Part shown: positions 1 to 8,177 of the stretch, one piece after another | How the letters are laid out: each line of letters opens with the position of its first letter | How positions within the stretch are numbered: the first letter of the stretch is position 1 | From: CAZTWC01 sp964617105 [NCBI: uncultured Myxococcia bacterium] | Lineage (GTDB): Bacteria > CAZTWC01 | Assembly: GCA_964617105.1 (NCBI GenBank) | Contig: CAZTWC010000010.1 | Span: 1-25,707, forward strand | DNA: 25,707 nucleotides | Direction: 5' to 3' | Made by a program: the position numbers and the translations under genes | The notes under the pieces: model-generated | Database searches by the model: none | What the model was told of the DNA's origin: nothing | Seen by the model: the letters and a program-made list of their open reading frames with translations, nothing else

Positions 1-1553
1 GAGATTCCCTCTTTGGTGCTGCCATACTGAAAACGGTCCATCTCTTTTCCTTCAGCATTATAGAGGGAGACAACCTCACGGTAGTTGTTCAGGCTCAGGG
101 AGCCGGAGGAGGAACTAATGGCATTTTCAAGGGATTTATTGGTATCATAGGTTCCAAAAATCACTACCGCCTCACCGGGATTCAGCAGTAAATTGGAGAA
201 GATGTGCCGGGAATCGTTTCTAGCATCGCCGATTTTCCAGCCGCTGATATCCACTAGCACTTCGGAGATGTTGACCAACTCCACATATTCATTCAAGCGT
301 TCATCTCCTACTGGATTGGACATAATCTCGTTCATCACCACTATGCCGGGGCGATCTTTACAGGGTTCCGGGGCAGGACCAGCATATTTACTGTGGGGGT
401 TGGCAACTTTAAAAATTTTACAAAACTCCTGTTTATAAAGGGTAATCAGCGAAGGCTGGCGCAGAAAAATGAAATTTTCGTCATTGTACCTGGTGGCTGA
501 TTTGGACCAGTTGTAACTGCCGGTTACAACCCCGCCGTTTTTACTTACCGGGTCGATGATCATCACTTTATGGTGCAGTTTACCACCCGCAAATCCTCTT
601 ATGTTTTCATTGCCGTCAATATAAATTGGTAATCCAGCCTTGGCCAGGTGGTCATCAGCCGAGTAGCGGCTGCGAGCCTGGGATTTGTCAAAAATTCCTA
701 CTACTTTTACTCCTCGATGGTGGGCGTTGAGAAGGGCTTCTCGTAAATCTTTGTGTGTGAAGGAAAAGACCATAAAGTAGATTTCATTTTTAGCATTGTT
801 AACTTTTTGAACGATGCTGTTGAGGGCCCCGTCCTTGGGGGAGAAATGGATCTCCACTTCGCTATTGTCAAAGGTTACCGATTGAACCGGAGTTACATCC
901 ACTTTTTTGCGGCCAAATCTCTTTTTGGAATACATCTCGTCAAACTCTAAGGCAAAGATATTGGCTATCTCTGGCGAGTCTATCAGAATGGCATTGTTGT
1001 TGTTCATCATAATACCGTTGTTGGTAATATTGGTAGAACCGGTCCACAAGTAGCGTAGGTCAACTACCACAAACTTGTTGTGCATAATCCGATCGCGGGG
1101 ACGGCGCATACTGATCTTGATACCCGCCTTGATTAGCTCTTCATACCCCAGGTCGTGAATCTCGTCACCATCACCCACCATTTTTACCGTCACTCCCCGG
1201 TTGAGCGCTCCTAACATGGCATCGATCACTATTTGCCGGTTAAACTCGTATAAACAGGCCAGAATTTCATCTTCTGCACTGTTAATCAGGTTAACCAGAG
1301 CATCGTCCAACTCTGGATCAACTCCTTCCCCTTTTTTAGTACCTGGATCAGTAAAATAGATCTCCAGGTGAGGCAACTGTCCGCTGGTTACCGCCTGCTG
1401 GGATTGAGCATCTCCAGCAGCGCTGAATTGGGCTGAAACATCTTTCCCATCACTTTTCCCCTTTTGACAACCAGAAAGGGCTGCCAAAAGTAAGGAGATT
1501 AGAAACAGGGCAAAATAGAACTTTACTTGGGGGCTAATTTTTTTTCTATTCAT
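1..1553 (-). CDS. Phospholipase D-family lipoprotein with lamin-tail domain (partial, C-terminus beyond window)
   Basis: My translation of the minus strand from the ATG at 1553 stays open to base 1 (about 517 residues). It begins with a lipoprotein signal peptide ending in the lipobox LSGC, with Cys29 as the predicted lipidated residue. Two phospholipase-D catalytic motifs of the HxKxxxxD type follow: H158/K160/D165 and H327/K329/D334, each followed by a GS-containing segment (TGSTN and TGSYN). Two HKD motifs in one chain is the normal complete arrangement for this superfamily, which hydrolyses phosphodiesters in lipids or nucleic acids. From about residue 404 a lamin-tail-like domain starts (NEIMSNPVGDE, NEYVELVNIS, ISGWKIGD). 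The start codon overlaps the upstream gene's stop as ATGA, so translation is probably coupled. The protein is likely anchored in the envelope facing outward or to the periplasm. Substrate (DNA or phospholipid) cannot be told from sequence. Confidence 0.9.
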   Translation of the reverse strand, partial: MNRKKISPQVKFYFALFLISLLLAALSGCQKGKSDGKDVSAQFSAAGDAQSQQAVTSGQLPHLEIYFTDPGTKKGEGVDPELDDALVNLINSAEDEILACLYEFNRQIVIDAMLGALNRGVTVKMVGDGDEIHDLGYEELIKAGIKISMRRPRDRIMHNKFVVVDLRYLWTGSTNITNNGIMMNNNNAILIDSPEIANIFALEFDEMYSKKRFGRKKVDVTPVQSVTFDNSEVEIHFSPKDGALNSIVQKVNNAKNEIYFMVFSFTHKDLREALLNAHHRGVKVVGIFDKSQARSRYSADDHLAKAGLPIYIDGNENIRGFAGGKLHHKVMIIDPVSKNGGVVTGSYNWSKSATRYNDENFIFLRQPSLITLYKQEFCKIFKVANPHSKYAGPAPEPCKDRPGIVVMNEIMSNPVGDERLNEYVELVNISEVLVDISGWKIGDARNDSRHIFSNLLLNPGEAVVIFGTYDTNKSLENAISSSSGSLSLNNYREVVSLYNAEGKEMDRFQYGSTKEGI

Positions 1554-4500
1554 CGTAATATTCTCATCACAAAAGAGTTACTGGTTAAGTTATCACCTCT
1601 AACACTAACTGCCAGGTAAAACAGCCCTTCACCACCTTCTGGCACAGTATATTCCAGATTTTCCGGATCAGCTGCTCCTCCCAGATCTACACATTTAATT
1701 GGAATAGCAGTCTTGGTGCAGGCGGGCAACAGAGAAAGAGCCACATCTTCAGTATCAAAAGCCACTACCGCCCCCAGCCACTCTTTCTCTTTCAGGTAAA
1801 TGGGGATGATAAAATCGGGGCCATTCCAGTTTTCCTGGGAGCAGGATGAATCTACCAGGTCATGGTCATTAAACGCGGCCACTGAACCAAAATAGAGGCC
1901 ATCTTCGATAGGACCCATTATGCCAATTTGTTCACACGAATCCAGGGGAGTGATGTTGCCAGCAACCTCAAAAGCATTGGCAGCCACCACTTTTTCACTA
2001 CCCTGATTAACTGCTACCGGGCGTTTTCCCATGGGCGCAGCGGTCTCAACACTAAGCAAAAGAGATACCTGGTTGCTGTTTTCCAGGCTGTATTCTACGT
2101 TGTTAACCGTAATTCCCATGCCAAAATCAAAAGAGGCGCTTCCTGGAGTAAAATTCCATTCATGGTTGGTTAAGGTAACAGTGCCAGATCCTCCTTGTAC
2201 CAGATAGTCAGGCTCTATGGTTATGGGGCTTAAGGGCCTGATTTGCACAAAGGCGGACACGGTATCGGAAAATTTATCATCCAGAGCCAAAACTCCCAGA
2301 TAAAAGGTGCCTCCTTTGACCGATTCATTGTAGATACTCTCTTTGCCGCCAAAAAGACTGTCATTCGAACAGGTTATCTCATTTTGGCCACACTCCTGGT
2401 GCAGGGTAAGGGTCAGATCATAATTTAAAGGTGATACTTCAACAAACAGTGATGAGTTGGCCGGCACATCTACCCGGAAAAAGCGGGCGCTGGTTACCTC
2501 CTCTTCAGACAGGCAGTTGGAGGATATTTGCCTGATAACATTGTCGGGGGTTACAGCCCCTTGATAACAGCCTGCAATCAGGGCTTCTGACATGGTGGCT
2601 TTTTCGCAACTTGGTTGGCCTTGAAAATTATTATTCAGGTAAAAACCATCTTTTACCGTGTATTTTATAGAGCCGTCATTAATAATAATATCCCGATAGC
2701 AGGTTTTGGCTTCGGGAGCGATATTCAGATACGCTCGGTATTCCTTGCCGGTTTCCGACTCTTTTACCAGTTTTTCCACTGTAACTCCCGGTCCCATATC
2801 TACCTGTAGATTGTCACCATCAAAAGATTGGTGAGGGTTTAACAACTGGATGGTCATAATAGAGTCGGTTTTGCCCTTCTCTGGTTCAATGGCCACCTCC
2901 CGGGCCCGGATAAAATTAAGCCAGTTTATATTTTCGGCCCTAAACAGGATTTGTCCCTCTTTGACCGGCATTATCTGTTCACTCATTCTGGATATAGCCA
3001 CCCAGACACTGCGGCTGCCCAGATTGTCCAGGTCAGAGTCGGCAATGGTGTATTGACCAGAGTCTGGTATTCTTTCAGCATAGCCAAAATTATCGCCGAA
3101 TACGGTTATCAGCATACTGGTTTCAATTCCCTTTGACTGTGGTGAAGAAGGCCTCCAGTGTAAGGTGATATCATCATCAACAGTTTTTACCTGCACCGCC
3201 TCCTGGTTAATTTCAAGGATTTTTAAAGGCTCAGGAATATAAACCGGATAGAGCACTGCATTGGCTATATCAGGACCTCCTTCAATGGTTACTTTCTGCC
3301 AACCGCTGGGGATCACGTCCTGAATGGTACGTTGCTCATCCGTAGATTCATAATAGGTGATCCCTTTGCTTACCTGGTAATCTTCCACTAAAGAGGCGGT
3401 AAGGAAATTACCCAGGCTGATGTTGTTGCCAGCGTTTAAAAACTGATTTCCAGCTGGATCCCAGGGAAAAGCTTTCATGTCGATATTTATCTTTTCACCC
3501 ATGGCGGGTAATTGCCAACTTCCGTAGGTATTAAAGGTTTGAATTCCCTGGTAGGGGAGGTAGGCCACTGGATCTATAATCCCGCTGCTGGCCGCCTCCT
3601 GGGAGAACAGAGCGTGCAAAAAATATTCTTTGTCGTTATTTACTTCAGTATCAAAGTGAACATAACGGATCATGCCCAGTAGTTTGGCTGAATCTTTCAC
3701 ATCAAAGGGGTTGCTGTTTATATCCGGCAAATTTTCTGCCAAGCCTGCAAGTGTGTATCCAACTCCCGGTTGATCAATCTTAAGATCGGTAAAAGACGCC
3801 ACTCCTTGCCTGGAAATAGTTTTTAGCGTTCCAGAGAGGGCGCCGCCAGAAGGGTTGTGATTGATTTTAATCTCCACTTCAGCAGAGGTTTCCCGGTTGA
3901 TGTTTCCATAATCGTCCTCCAGGGTTATCTCCACATAGGGGATTAACCGGGCGCCTGGTATAGCGCTGGCCGGTTGGGTCCTGAAGTTGAGTTTAGTCGC
4001 CGCCTCCGGTTTGATGGAGAAAGTGCTGCTGCTCAGGGGAGGCAAATTGCCCCATTCGGCTTGAATTTGATAGTTTTTACCCGCCTTATGGAGATTCAAG
4101 TCATTAAAGGTGGCCAGGCCGTTTTGCACGGTTGCCTCTATCTGTCCATTGACCTGGGCGTGACCATCAGTGGTGACCTGATTGATCTTTACCTTATCGG
4201 CAGTTGGGACCAGAGCACGGTTGCCAAAACTGTCAAATAGGGCTATTTCCACTGGGGCGGGGAATATTTGGCCGGCTATCGAATCTTGCGGTTGGGTCTT
4301 AAATTCCAGTTTTTTAGGTTGAGCCGGTTTAATCTCAAATGGCTGGCTCTCTCCTGGAGTCAGGGTTGATGCAGATGCCAGCAGAGTATAATTTCCGCTT
4401 TTTTTCAATATCAAATTACTAAAAGTCGCCACCCCCTGAAGGGTTTTCTTAGTTAATTCTCCATCCAGGGTTACCCCCTCTTGCCCGTTTTTAATGGCCA

Positions 4501-6625
4501 GAGTTATGTCGATGAGATCAGAGGGCACCAGGTTGCCAAAAGCATCCTGGATACTAATTTCAATGGTTGGAGCGATATTAACACCGGCTTCGGTTGCCAT
4601 AGGTTGGCTCTCAAAAACCAGTTTGGCAGCCGGGGCTGGAGTGATAGTTATGGGCTGGCTTTTTATGGTGGCTAAATTCAGCGTCTGGGCAGTAAATTGA
4701 TAATTACCGCTTTTATTAAGTTTCAGATTGCTAAAAACCGCTATGCCATTTTGGGCTGCAACCTCTATGTCACCGCTTAGCCCCGCTTCCTGAACATCTT
4801 TATCCAGAACTAAAGAGACCTTTTGGTTGGCGGTTGAGACCAGGTTGTCAAATTGGTCGTGCAGCAAAATTTCTATGGGAGGATTTAATGTTTGCCCGGC
4901 CTCCACTTTTACCGGCTGGCTGGAAAAAACCAGTTTGGAAACCGCAGCCGGAGTGATATTAAAGGTGTTGCTGAAAGCACTGTCAATTCCCTGGCAAGTG
5001 GCTTTGAGCAGATAGTCTTTTCCTGCAGTAAAAAAGGTCAGTTCAGCAAAGGTTACTTTTCCCTGCTTTGAAACTGCCGGAAACTGGCCATCTATTTTAA
5101 CCTGGCTGAAACCAGATCCCATACTTAGGTTCACCAGGTTTGCTCCGGTTTCATTCATATTGCCAAACTGGTCTTGTATGGCCAGGGTCACTGGGGTTTT
5201 GATTTTTTCTCCAGCCATGGTGCTGGCGGGTTGATCAATAAACACCAGTTTTTTCGCTGCCGCTGCCTTGATATTGAATTCTGTACTATCAGCAGTGGTC
5301 AATTTGGTTGACTTGGCCTGTAAAATATATTTCCCTTTGAAAGAAATAACCAGGTCGGAAAAGGATGCCACCCCTTTTTGGCTTTTTACTTTAATAGCGC
5401 CCTGCAAAGCTGTGCCTGCCGCCGCTTTGGCCAGGTTTAGAGTTATTTCATGGTCGGTTTGGCTAACCAGGTTTTTAAATTTGTCCATCACCCCCACTTT
5501 AATAATGGGCGATATCTTGGTGCCAGCTATAGCGTTTTGGGGCTGTTCAATAAATTTCAACCCCATTGCTTTGGCCGGCAAAATTGCAAATGGCTGGCTG
5601 ATAGCAGTGACAATATCGGGCGACGAGGCTATCAATTTGAATTCCTGGCCGGCTGTTTCCATGACCAAATCTGTAAAAGTCGCCACCCCTTTTTTACTAG
5701 AAGACTTTAGAGTGCCCTTTAGTTTTGTGCCGGGAGGTGCGGTAGAGGTGGATAGAGAAAGAGTTATATCTATGGATTCATCAATAATTAAATTTCCAAA
5801 CCGGTCTGTAACATTCACCTGCAAGGCGGGATTTATTTGCTCACCAGCTATGGTATTATCAGCCGGTTCTACTTTAAACTGCAGTTTTGCCGCCACTGGT
5901 TCCATAATTTTAAAAGTTTCACTGGAAATTTCAGGCAAACTATCGGTTTTAGCGGCAAAGGTATAGGAGCCTAATTGTTCAATTACCAGGTCGGAAAAAA
6001 CGGCAATACCCTCTGCTACTTTTATTGATGAAGTGCCGATTATTTTTCCCTTAGACATGGTTATTTTAATAGATTTATCAGCACTTTTAACCAGGTTTTT
6101 AAAAGCGTCCACTACCGCCACCTGAACCGCCGGGGTAATGGGCGCTCCTGGAACCGTATCGCTGGGCTGTACCATAAAGGCCAGTGATGCGGCAGGTCCA
6201 GGTATAAACTGCACCGTCTTTTCAGCCTCCAGAACCACCTGGTCCTGGCCGGGGTTGATAATGGCCTTCACATTTAAGGCCCCACTTTTTTGGCAAACAA
6301 TAGTTGCCTTTACCACGCCCTCTTGGCCGGTTAAAGCCACTTCCGGGTCTATTTTAACCGGCATTTCGGTTTCAGAAACAGAGATTTGGACAATTTGTCC
6401 TGCCAAAGGCTGGCCGTCATTATCTTTTACCGTGACCTGCACCGTGACCTGGTCTTCACCATTGGCCACCAGACCCGCGGTCTTGTCCAGGGAGATACTG
6501 GAGCTCTCTGAGTCTACATTCACTACCTCTGTTTTGGGGGGAGTGTCCCCTGATGAGCAGGCCATGATGAATCCCATTAGGAACAGTGAAAAAATTAAAC
6601 TGATGCTGATTGTGGTTGTTCTCAT
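1550..6625 (-). CDS. Giant surface lipoprotein with eight tandem Ig-like repeats
   Basis: The protein has 1691 residues. A signal peptide ends in lipobox IMAC with Cys23, so it is a predicted lipoprotein. Residues about 40-140 resemble a bacterial Ig-like group 1 (Big_1, invasin-type) domain (ISLDKTAGLVANGEDQVTV). Residues about 144-975 are eight repeats of about 104 residues with the pattern KLxFxxQPxxxxAG, then VxVxDxFGN, then GxATFSDLxxxxxGxY, then SxxFxI. Residues about 976-1250 are unrecognised. The C-terminal 440 residues contain Cys-bearing, PPC-like beta segments (FFRVDVPANSSLFVEVSP; GTFYLGVLAL). The start is supported by AAGGA seven bases upstream. It is first in a two-gene operon, with a 4-base stop/start overlap to the phospholipase-D lipoprotein. 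A role in adhesion or as a surface stalk is inferred from architecture, and no enzymatic motif was seen. Confidence 0.93.
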   Translation of the reverse strand: MRTTTISISLIFSLFLMGFIMACSSGDTPPKTEVVNVDSESSSISLDKTAGLVANGEDQVTVQVTVKDNDGQPLAGQIVQISVSETEMPVKIDPEVALTGQEGVVKATIVCQKSGALNVKAIINPGQDQVVLEAEKTVQFIPGPAASLAFMVQPSDTVPGAPITPAVQVAVVDAFKNLVKSADKSIKITMSKGKIIGTSSIKVAEGIAVFSDLVIEQLGSYTFAAKTDSLPEISSETFKIMEPVAAKLQFKVEPADNTIAGEQINPALQVNVTDRFGNLIIDESIDITLSLSTSTAPPGTKLKGTLKSSSKKGVATFTDLVMETAGQEFKLIASSPDIVTAISQPFAILPAKAMGLKFIEQPQNAIAGTKISPIIKVGVMDKFKNLVSQTDHEITLNLAKAAAGTALQGAIKVKSQKGVASFSDLVISFKGKYILQAKSTKLTTADSTEFNIKAAAAKKLVFIDQPASTMAGEKIKTPVTLAIQDQFGNMNETGANLVNLSMGSGFSQVKIDGQFPAVSKQGKVTFAELTFFTAGKDYLLKATCQGIDSAFSNTFNITPAAVSKLVFSSQPVKVEAGQTLNPPIEILLHDQFDNLVSTANQKVSLVLDKDVQEAGLSGDIEVAAQNGIAVFSNLKLNKSGNYQFTAQTLNLATIKSQPITITPAPAAKLVFESQPMATEAGVNIAPTIEISIQDAFGNLVPSDLIDITLAIKNGQEGVTLDGELTKKTLQGVATFSNLILKKSGNYTLLASASTLTPGESQPFEIKPAQPKKLEFKTQPQDSIAGQIFPAPVEIALFDSFGNRALVPTADKVKINQVTTDGHAQVNGQIEATVQNGLATFNDLNLHKAGKNYQIQAEWGNLPPLSSSTFSIKPEAATKLNFRTQPASAIPGARLIPYVEITLEDDYGNINRETSAEVEIKINHNPSGGALSGTLKTISRQGVASFTDLKIDQPGVGYTLAGLAENLPDINSNPFDVKDSAKLLGMIRYVHFDTEVNNDKEYFLHALFSQEAASSGIIDPVAYLPYQGIQTFNTYGSWQLPAMGEKINIDMKAFPWDPAGNQFLNAGNNISLGNFLTASLVEDYQVSKGITYYESTDEQRTIQDVIPSGWQKVTIEGGPDIANAVLYPVYIPEPLKILEINQEAVQVKTVDDDITLHWRPSSPQSKGIETSMLITVFGDNFGYAERIPDSGQYTIADSDLDNLGSRSVWVAISRMSEQIMPVKEGQILFRAENINWLNFIRAREVAIEPEKGKTDSIMTIQLLNPHQSFDGDNLQVDMGPGVTVEKLVKESETGKEYRAYLNIAPEAKTCYRDIIINDGSIKYTVKDGFYLNNNFQGQPSCEKATMSEALIAGCYQGAVTPDNVIRQISSNCLSEEEVTSARFFRVDVPANSSLFVEVSPLNYDLTLTLHQECGQNEITCSNDSLFGGKESIYNESVKGGTFYLGVLALDDKFSDTVSAFVQIRPLSPITIEPDYLVQGGSGTVTLTNHEWNFTPGSASFDFGMGITVNNVEYSLENSNQVSLLLSVETAAPMGKRPVAVNQGSEKVVAANAFEVAGNITPLDSCEQIGIMGPIEDGLYFGSVAAFNDHDLVDSSCSQENWNGPDFIIPIYLKEKEWLGAVVAFDTEDVALSLLPACTKTAIPIKCVDLGGAADPENLEYTVPEGGEGLFYLAVSVRGDNLTSNSFVMRILR
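3698..6199 (-). repeat. Eight tandem Ig-like domain-coding repeats, about 312 bp each
   Basis: Within the giant lipoprotein gene, eight consecutive coding units share the motifs QPxxxxAG, D(x)FGN, GVA(T/S)F(S/T)DL and a terminal SxxFxI, with divergent sequence between units. The phase stays in frame throughout. Units are diverged enough that recent recombination between them is not obvious by eye. Confidence 0.85.
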
Positions 6626-6861
6626 CTTGAAGTCCTTATCTTAATATTTAAGCGCTTCCGATTGATATGCCATGGAAGGTAAATCAACGCGAGCCGAAGA
6701 CCAGGAGCCCGCCTAAGTTAATTTCCAAACAGACACTAATTAGTCACTTTATAACATTTTTTGGGATATATTCCATTAATAAATACAAACCAAAGTCATA
6801 GGATCACCCATCTACCTTCCACCCTGATTTTAGGCATTAAAAAATATCTATAAATAATTTT
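6626..6861. other. Divergent intergenic region
   Basis: This stretch separates the minus-strand lipoprotein operon from the plus-strand regulator operon. I see no gene. A GC-rich imperfect hairpin has arms at 6689-6694 and 6707-6712 (GCGAGC and GCCCGC) and would lie in the 5' leader of the giant lipoprotein transcript. The rest is AT-rich. A TATAAA on the minus strand lies within 6740-6760, but no convincing -35 accompanies it. Confidence 0.5.
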
Positions 6862-6890
6862 TTGACACCTATCCTACAGTGTAGTATAAA
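6862..6890 (+). promoter_or_regulatory. Sigma70-type promoter for the ribbon-helix-helix operon
   Basis: A perfect TTGACA at 6862-6867 is separated by exactly 17 bases from TATAAA at 6885-6890. The start codon of the ribbon-helix-helix protein lies 55 bases downstream of the -10. This is one of the best housekeeping promoter matches in the window. Confidence 0.8.
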
Positions 6891-6923
6891 TGGATACATA
6901 AACACACACCGAACTACACGGTA
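6875..6923. promoter_or_regulatory. Inverted-repeat operator pair overlapping the promoter
   Basis: TACAGTGTAGT at 6875-6885 and ACTACACGGTA at 6913-6923 are inverted copies of one another (10 of 11 bases match), separated by 27 bases. The first copy touches the -10 element, and CTACA-G-TGTAG inside it is itself a palindrome. The second lies in the leader. Placement fits repression by a dimeric DNA-binding protein, possibly the ribbon-helix-helix product encoded just downstream. The autoregulation is inference. Confidence 0.5.
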
Positions 6924-6945
6924 TTACATTGATAGGGAGGAAGAG

Positions 6946-7131
6946 ATGTCGACAGACAAACGGAAACAGAGTCTTTATTTTCCAGTGGATATGCTCAAAG
7001 AGATCCAAATCGAAGCAACCAGGCTGGATCGATCTCTTTCCTGGATAGTCCAGCAGGGCTGGAAAATCGCCCGGGATAGGATTAAAGAGTATCCTTCGGT
7101 GAATGAGTCCGAGCCTTCATCTAAAGGATGA
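6946..7131 (+). CDS. Ribbon-helix-helix-like regulator, TIGR04563-type small protein
   Basis: The protein has 61 residues. I chose the ATG at 6946 because GGGAGG lies six to seven bases upstream and because the family begins at this point. A longer in-frame start at 6862 would translate through the promoter. The sequence STDKRKQSLYFPVDMLKEI, then EATRLDRSLSWIVQQGWKIA, matches my memory of the TIGR04563 family of small proteins from deltaproteobacteria and myxobacteria. The short basic strand (KQSLYFP) followed by two helices is the layout of ribbon-helix-helix DNA-binding proteins, which act as dimers. It heads a plus-strand group behind a strong promoter with an inverted-repeat operator. The target genes are unknown, and the family name is from memory, not a search. 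Confidence 0.85.
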   Translation: MSTDKRKQSLYFPVDMLKEIQIEATRLDRSLSWIVQQGWKIARDRIKEYPSVNESEPSSKG

Positions 7132-7205
7132 TAACCATGAACTGGGGAGTGTTGATTAAAAACGTTGATAATTGTTTTCTTTATTATTTATACTGGAGGT
7201 TTGCC

Positions 7206-7499
7206 ATGATCGGAAAAATGATAGAAAAGATACCACATTTTATAGTAGCAGTTGCTATTCTTTGTTCACTCAGTTTTCTCTCCGCCGCAGTTAATGCCGC
7301 AGAAATTCCTGCTGATAGTCTGGAGAGAGAGTGCCTTTATCAGGTAGAAAAAGAGGTTAAGTTCTCCTCGGCAGGAGCAAAGGAGGAGATAACTCAGGCA
7401 GAAGAGCAAAAGATGATGGCAATTGCCCTGGTTGATCCCCAGTGGGAGTTTGAGAGTTTGATTTTAACTCTGCTAAGCCTGGAAGATTACCAGTTTTAG
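7206..7499 (+). CDS. Small secreted or periplasmic protein of unknown function
   Basis: The protein has 97 residues. The ATG at 7206 has GGAGG about seven bases upstream. A longer in-frame start at 7128 lacks a comparable site and would put a hydrophilic extension before the signal peptide. Residues 1-32 form a Sec signal peptide (basic MIGKMIEK, hydrophobic core, cleavage near VNA-A). The mature part is about 65 residues and acidic, with LERECLYQVEKEVKF, a Glu-rich middle and an aliphatic end. I do not recognise a family. It lies 74 bases after the ribbon-helix-helix gene and 38 bases before the methyltransferase, so all three may share a transcript. Confidence 0.7.
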   Translation: MIGKMIEKIPHFIVAVAILCSLSFLSAAVNAAEIPADSLERECLYQVEKEVKFSSAGAKEEITQAEEQKMMAIALVDPQWEFESLILTLLSLEDYQF

Positions 7500-7537
7500 T
7501 TAGTTACCGTCCGAGAATTCAATTTGGGAGTTATTGA

Positions 7538-8170
7538 ATGGGCGAAATAGTCAAAGAAAAAATCGAACAGTATTTAGCCGGTATTTGCCAAAGCCGGGAT
7601 AAGCGGTTGCTGGAGATGGAGGAGATTGCTGATAAGAGCAAGTTTCCTATCATTGGACCAGAGGTTGGAAGGTTACTCTATATTTTGGCTAAGGCATTAA
7701 AGGCCAGGCGAGTGCTGGAGTTGGGTTCAGGATACGGGTACTCGGCCTATTGGTTTGCCCTGGCTTTACCTCAGGATGGAGTGGTGCATTGTACCGATGT
7801 ATCTGGAGATAACAAAATTAAAGCCCTTTCATTGTTCGAGTTGAGCGGAATGGGGGACAAAATAAAATTCCATCTGGTCAATGCCCTCGATTTTTTGGAT
7901 ACTGTTAACGGGCCTTTTGATATAATTTTTAATGATGTTGACAAGGAATATTATCCACAGGTTATAGACAAAATTTATCCTCTCCTCAAGCATAATGGCT
8001 TGTTCATAACCGACAATACTCTCTGGCACGGCAAAGTGGCCCAAAAAACTGGCCATGATGAAGCCACCAGGGCGGTGATTCAATTCAATCAGCAGTTAAG
8101 TGAAGATGAACGCTTCGACACTGTTGTGGTTCCTATTCGGGACGGTCTAAGTATCTGTCTGAAGAAATAA
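7538..8170 (+). CDS. Class I SAM-dependent O-methyltransferase (COMT-like)
   Basis: The protein has 210 residues, usual for the bacterial catechol/caffeoyl-CoA O-methyltransferase-like family. The SAM-binding motif I is VLELGSGYGYSA at residues 59-70. The pattern FNDVDKEYYP (D133) followed by FITDNTLWHGKV (D159, N160) matches the divalent-metal ligands Asp, Asp-Asn of metal-dependent O-methyltransferases. It therefore probably transfers a methyl group from SAM to a vicinal hydroxyl substrate in the cytoplasm, but the substrate is not evident. GGGAG lies upstream of the ATG. It converges on the outer-membrane protein gene with only seven bases between stops and no terminator visible. Confidence 0.9.
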   Translation: MGEIVKEKIEQYLAGICQSRDKRLLEMEEIADKSKFPIIGPEVGRLLYILAKALKARRVLELGSGYGYSAYWFALALPQDGVVHCTDVSGDNKIKALSLFELSGMGDKIKFHLVNALDFLDTVNGPFDIIFNDVDKEYYPQVIDKIYPLLKHNGLFITDNTLWHGKVAQKTGHDEATRAVIQFNQQLSEDERFDTVVVPIRDGLSICLKK

Positions 8171-8177
8171 CTTATAA

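Noticed and set aside
5268-5966. Plus-strand open frame of 232 codons
   Set aside because: It lies antisense inside the Ig-repeat lipoprotein gene, has no ribosome site and no recognisable domain, and its length is explained by the repetitive coding strand opposite.
6138-6644. Plus-strand open frame of 168 codons
   Set aside because: It is antisense to the start of the giant lipoprotein gene and its start region; composition is Thr/Trp/Ser-rich as expected for a shadow frame.
7829-8083. Minus-strand frame of 84 codons within the methyltransferase gene
   Set aside because: It is antisense to conserved methyltransferase motifs and has no homology that I recognise.
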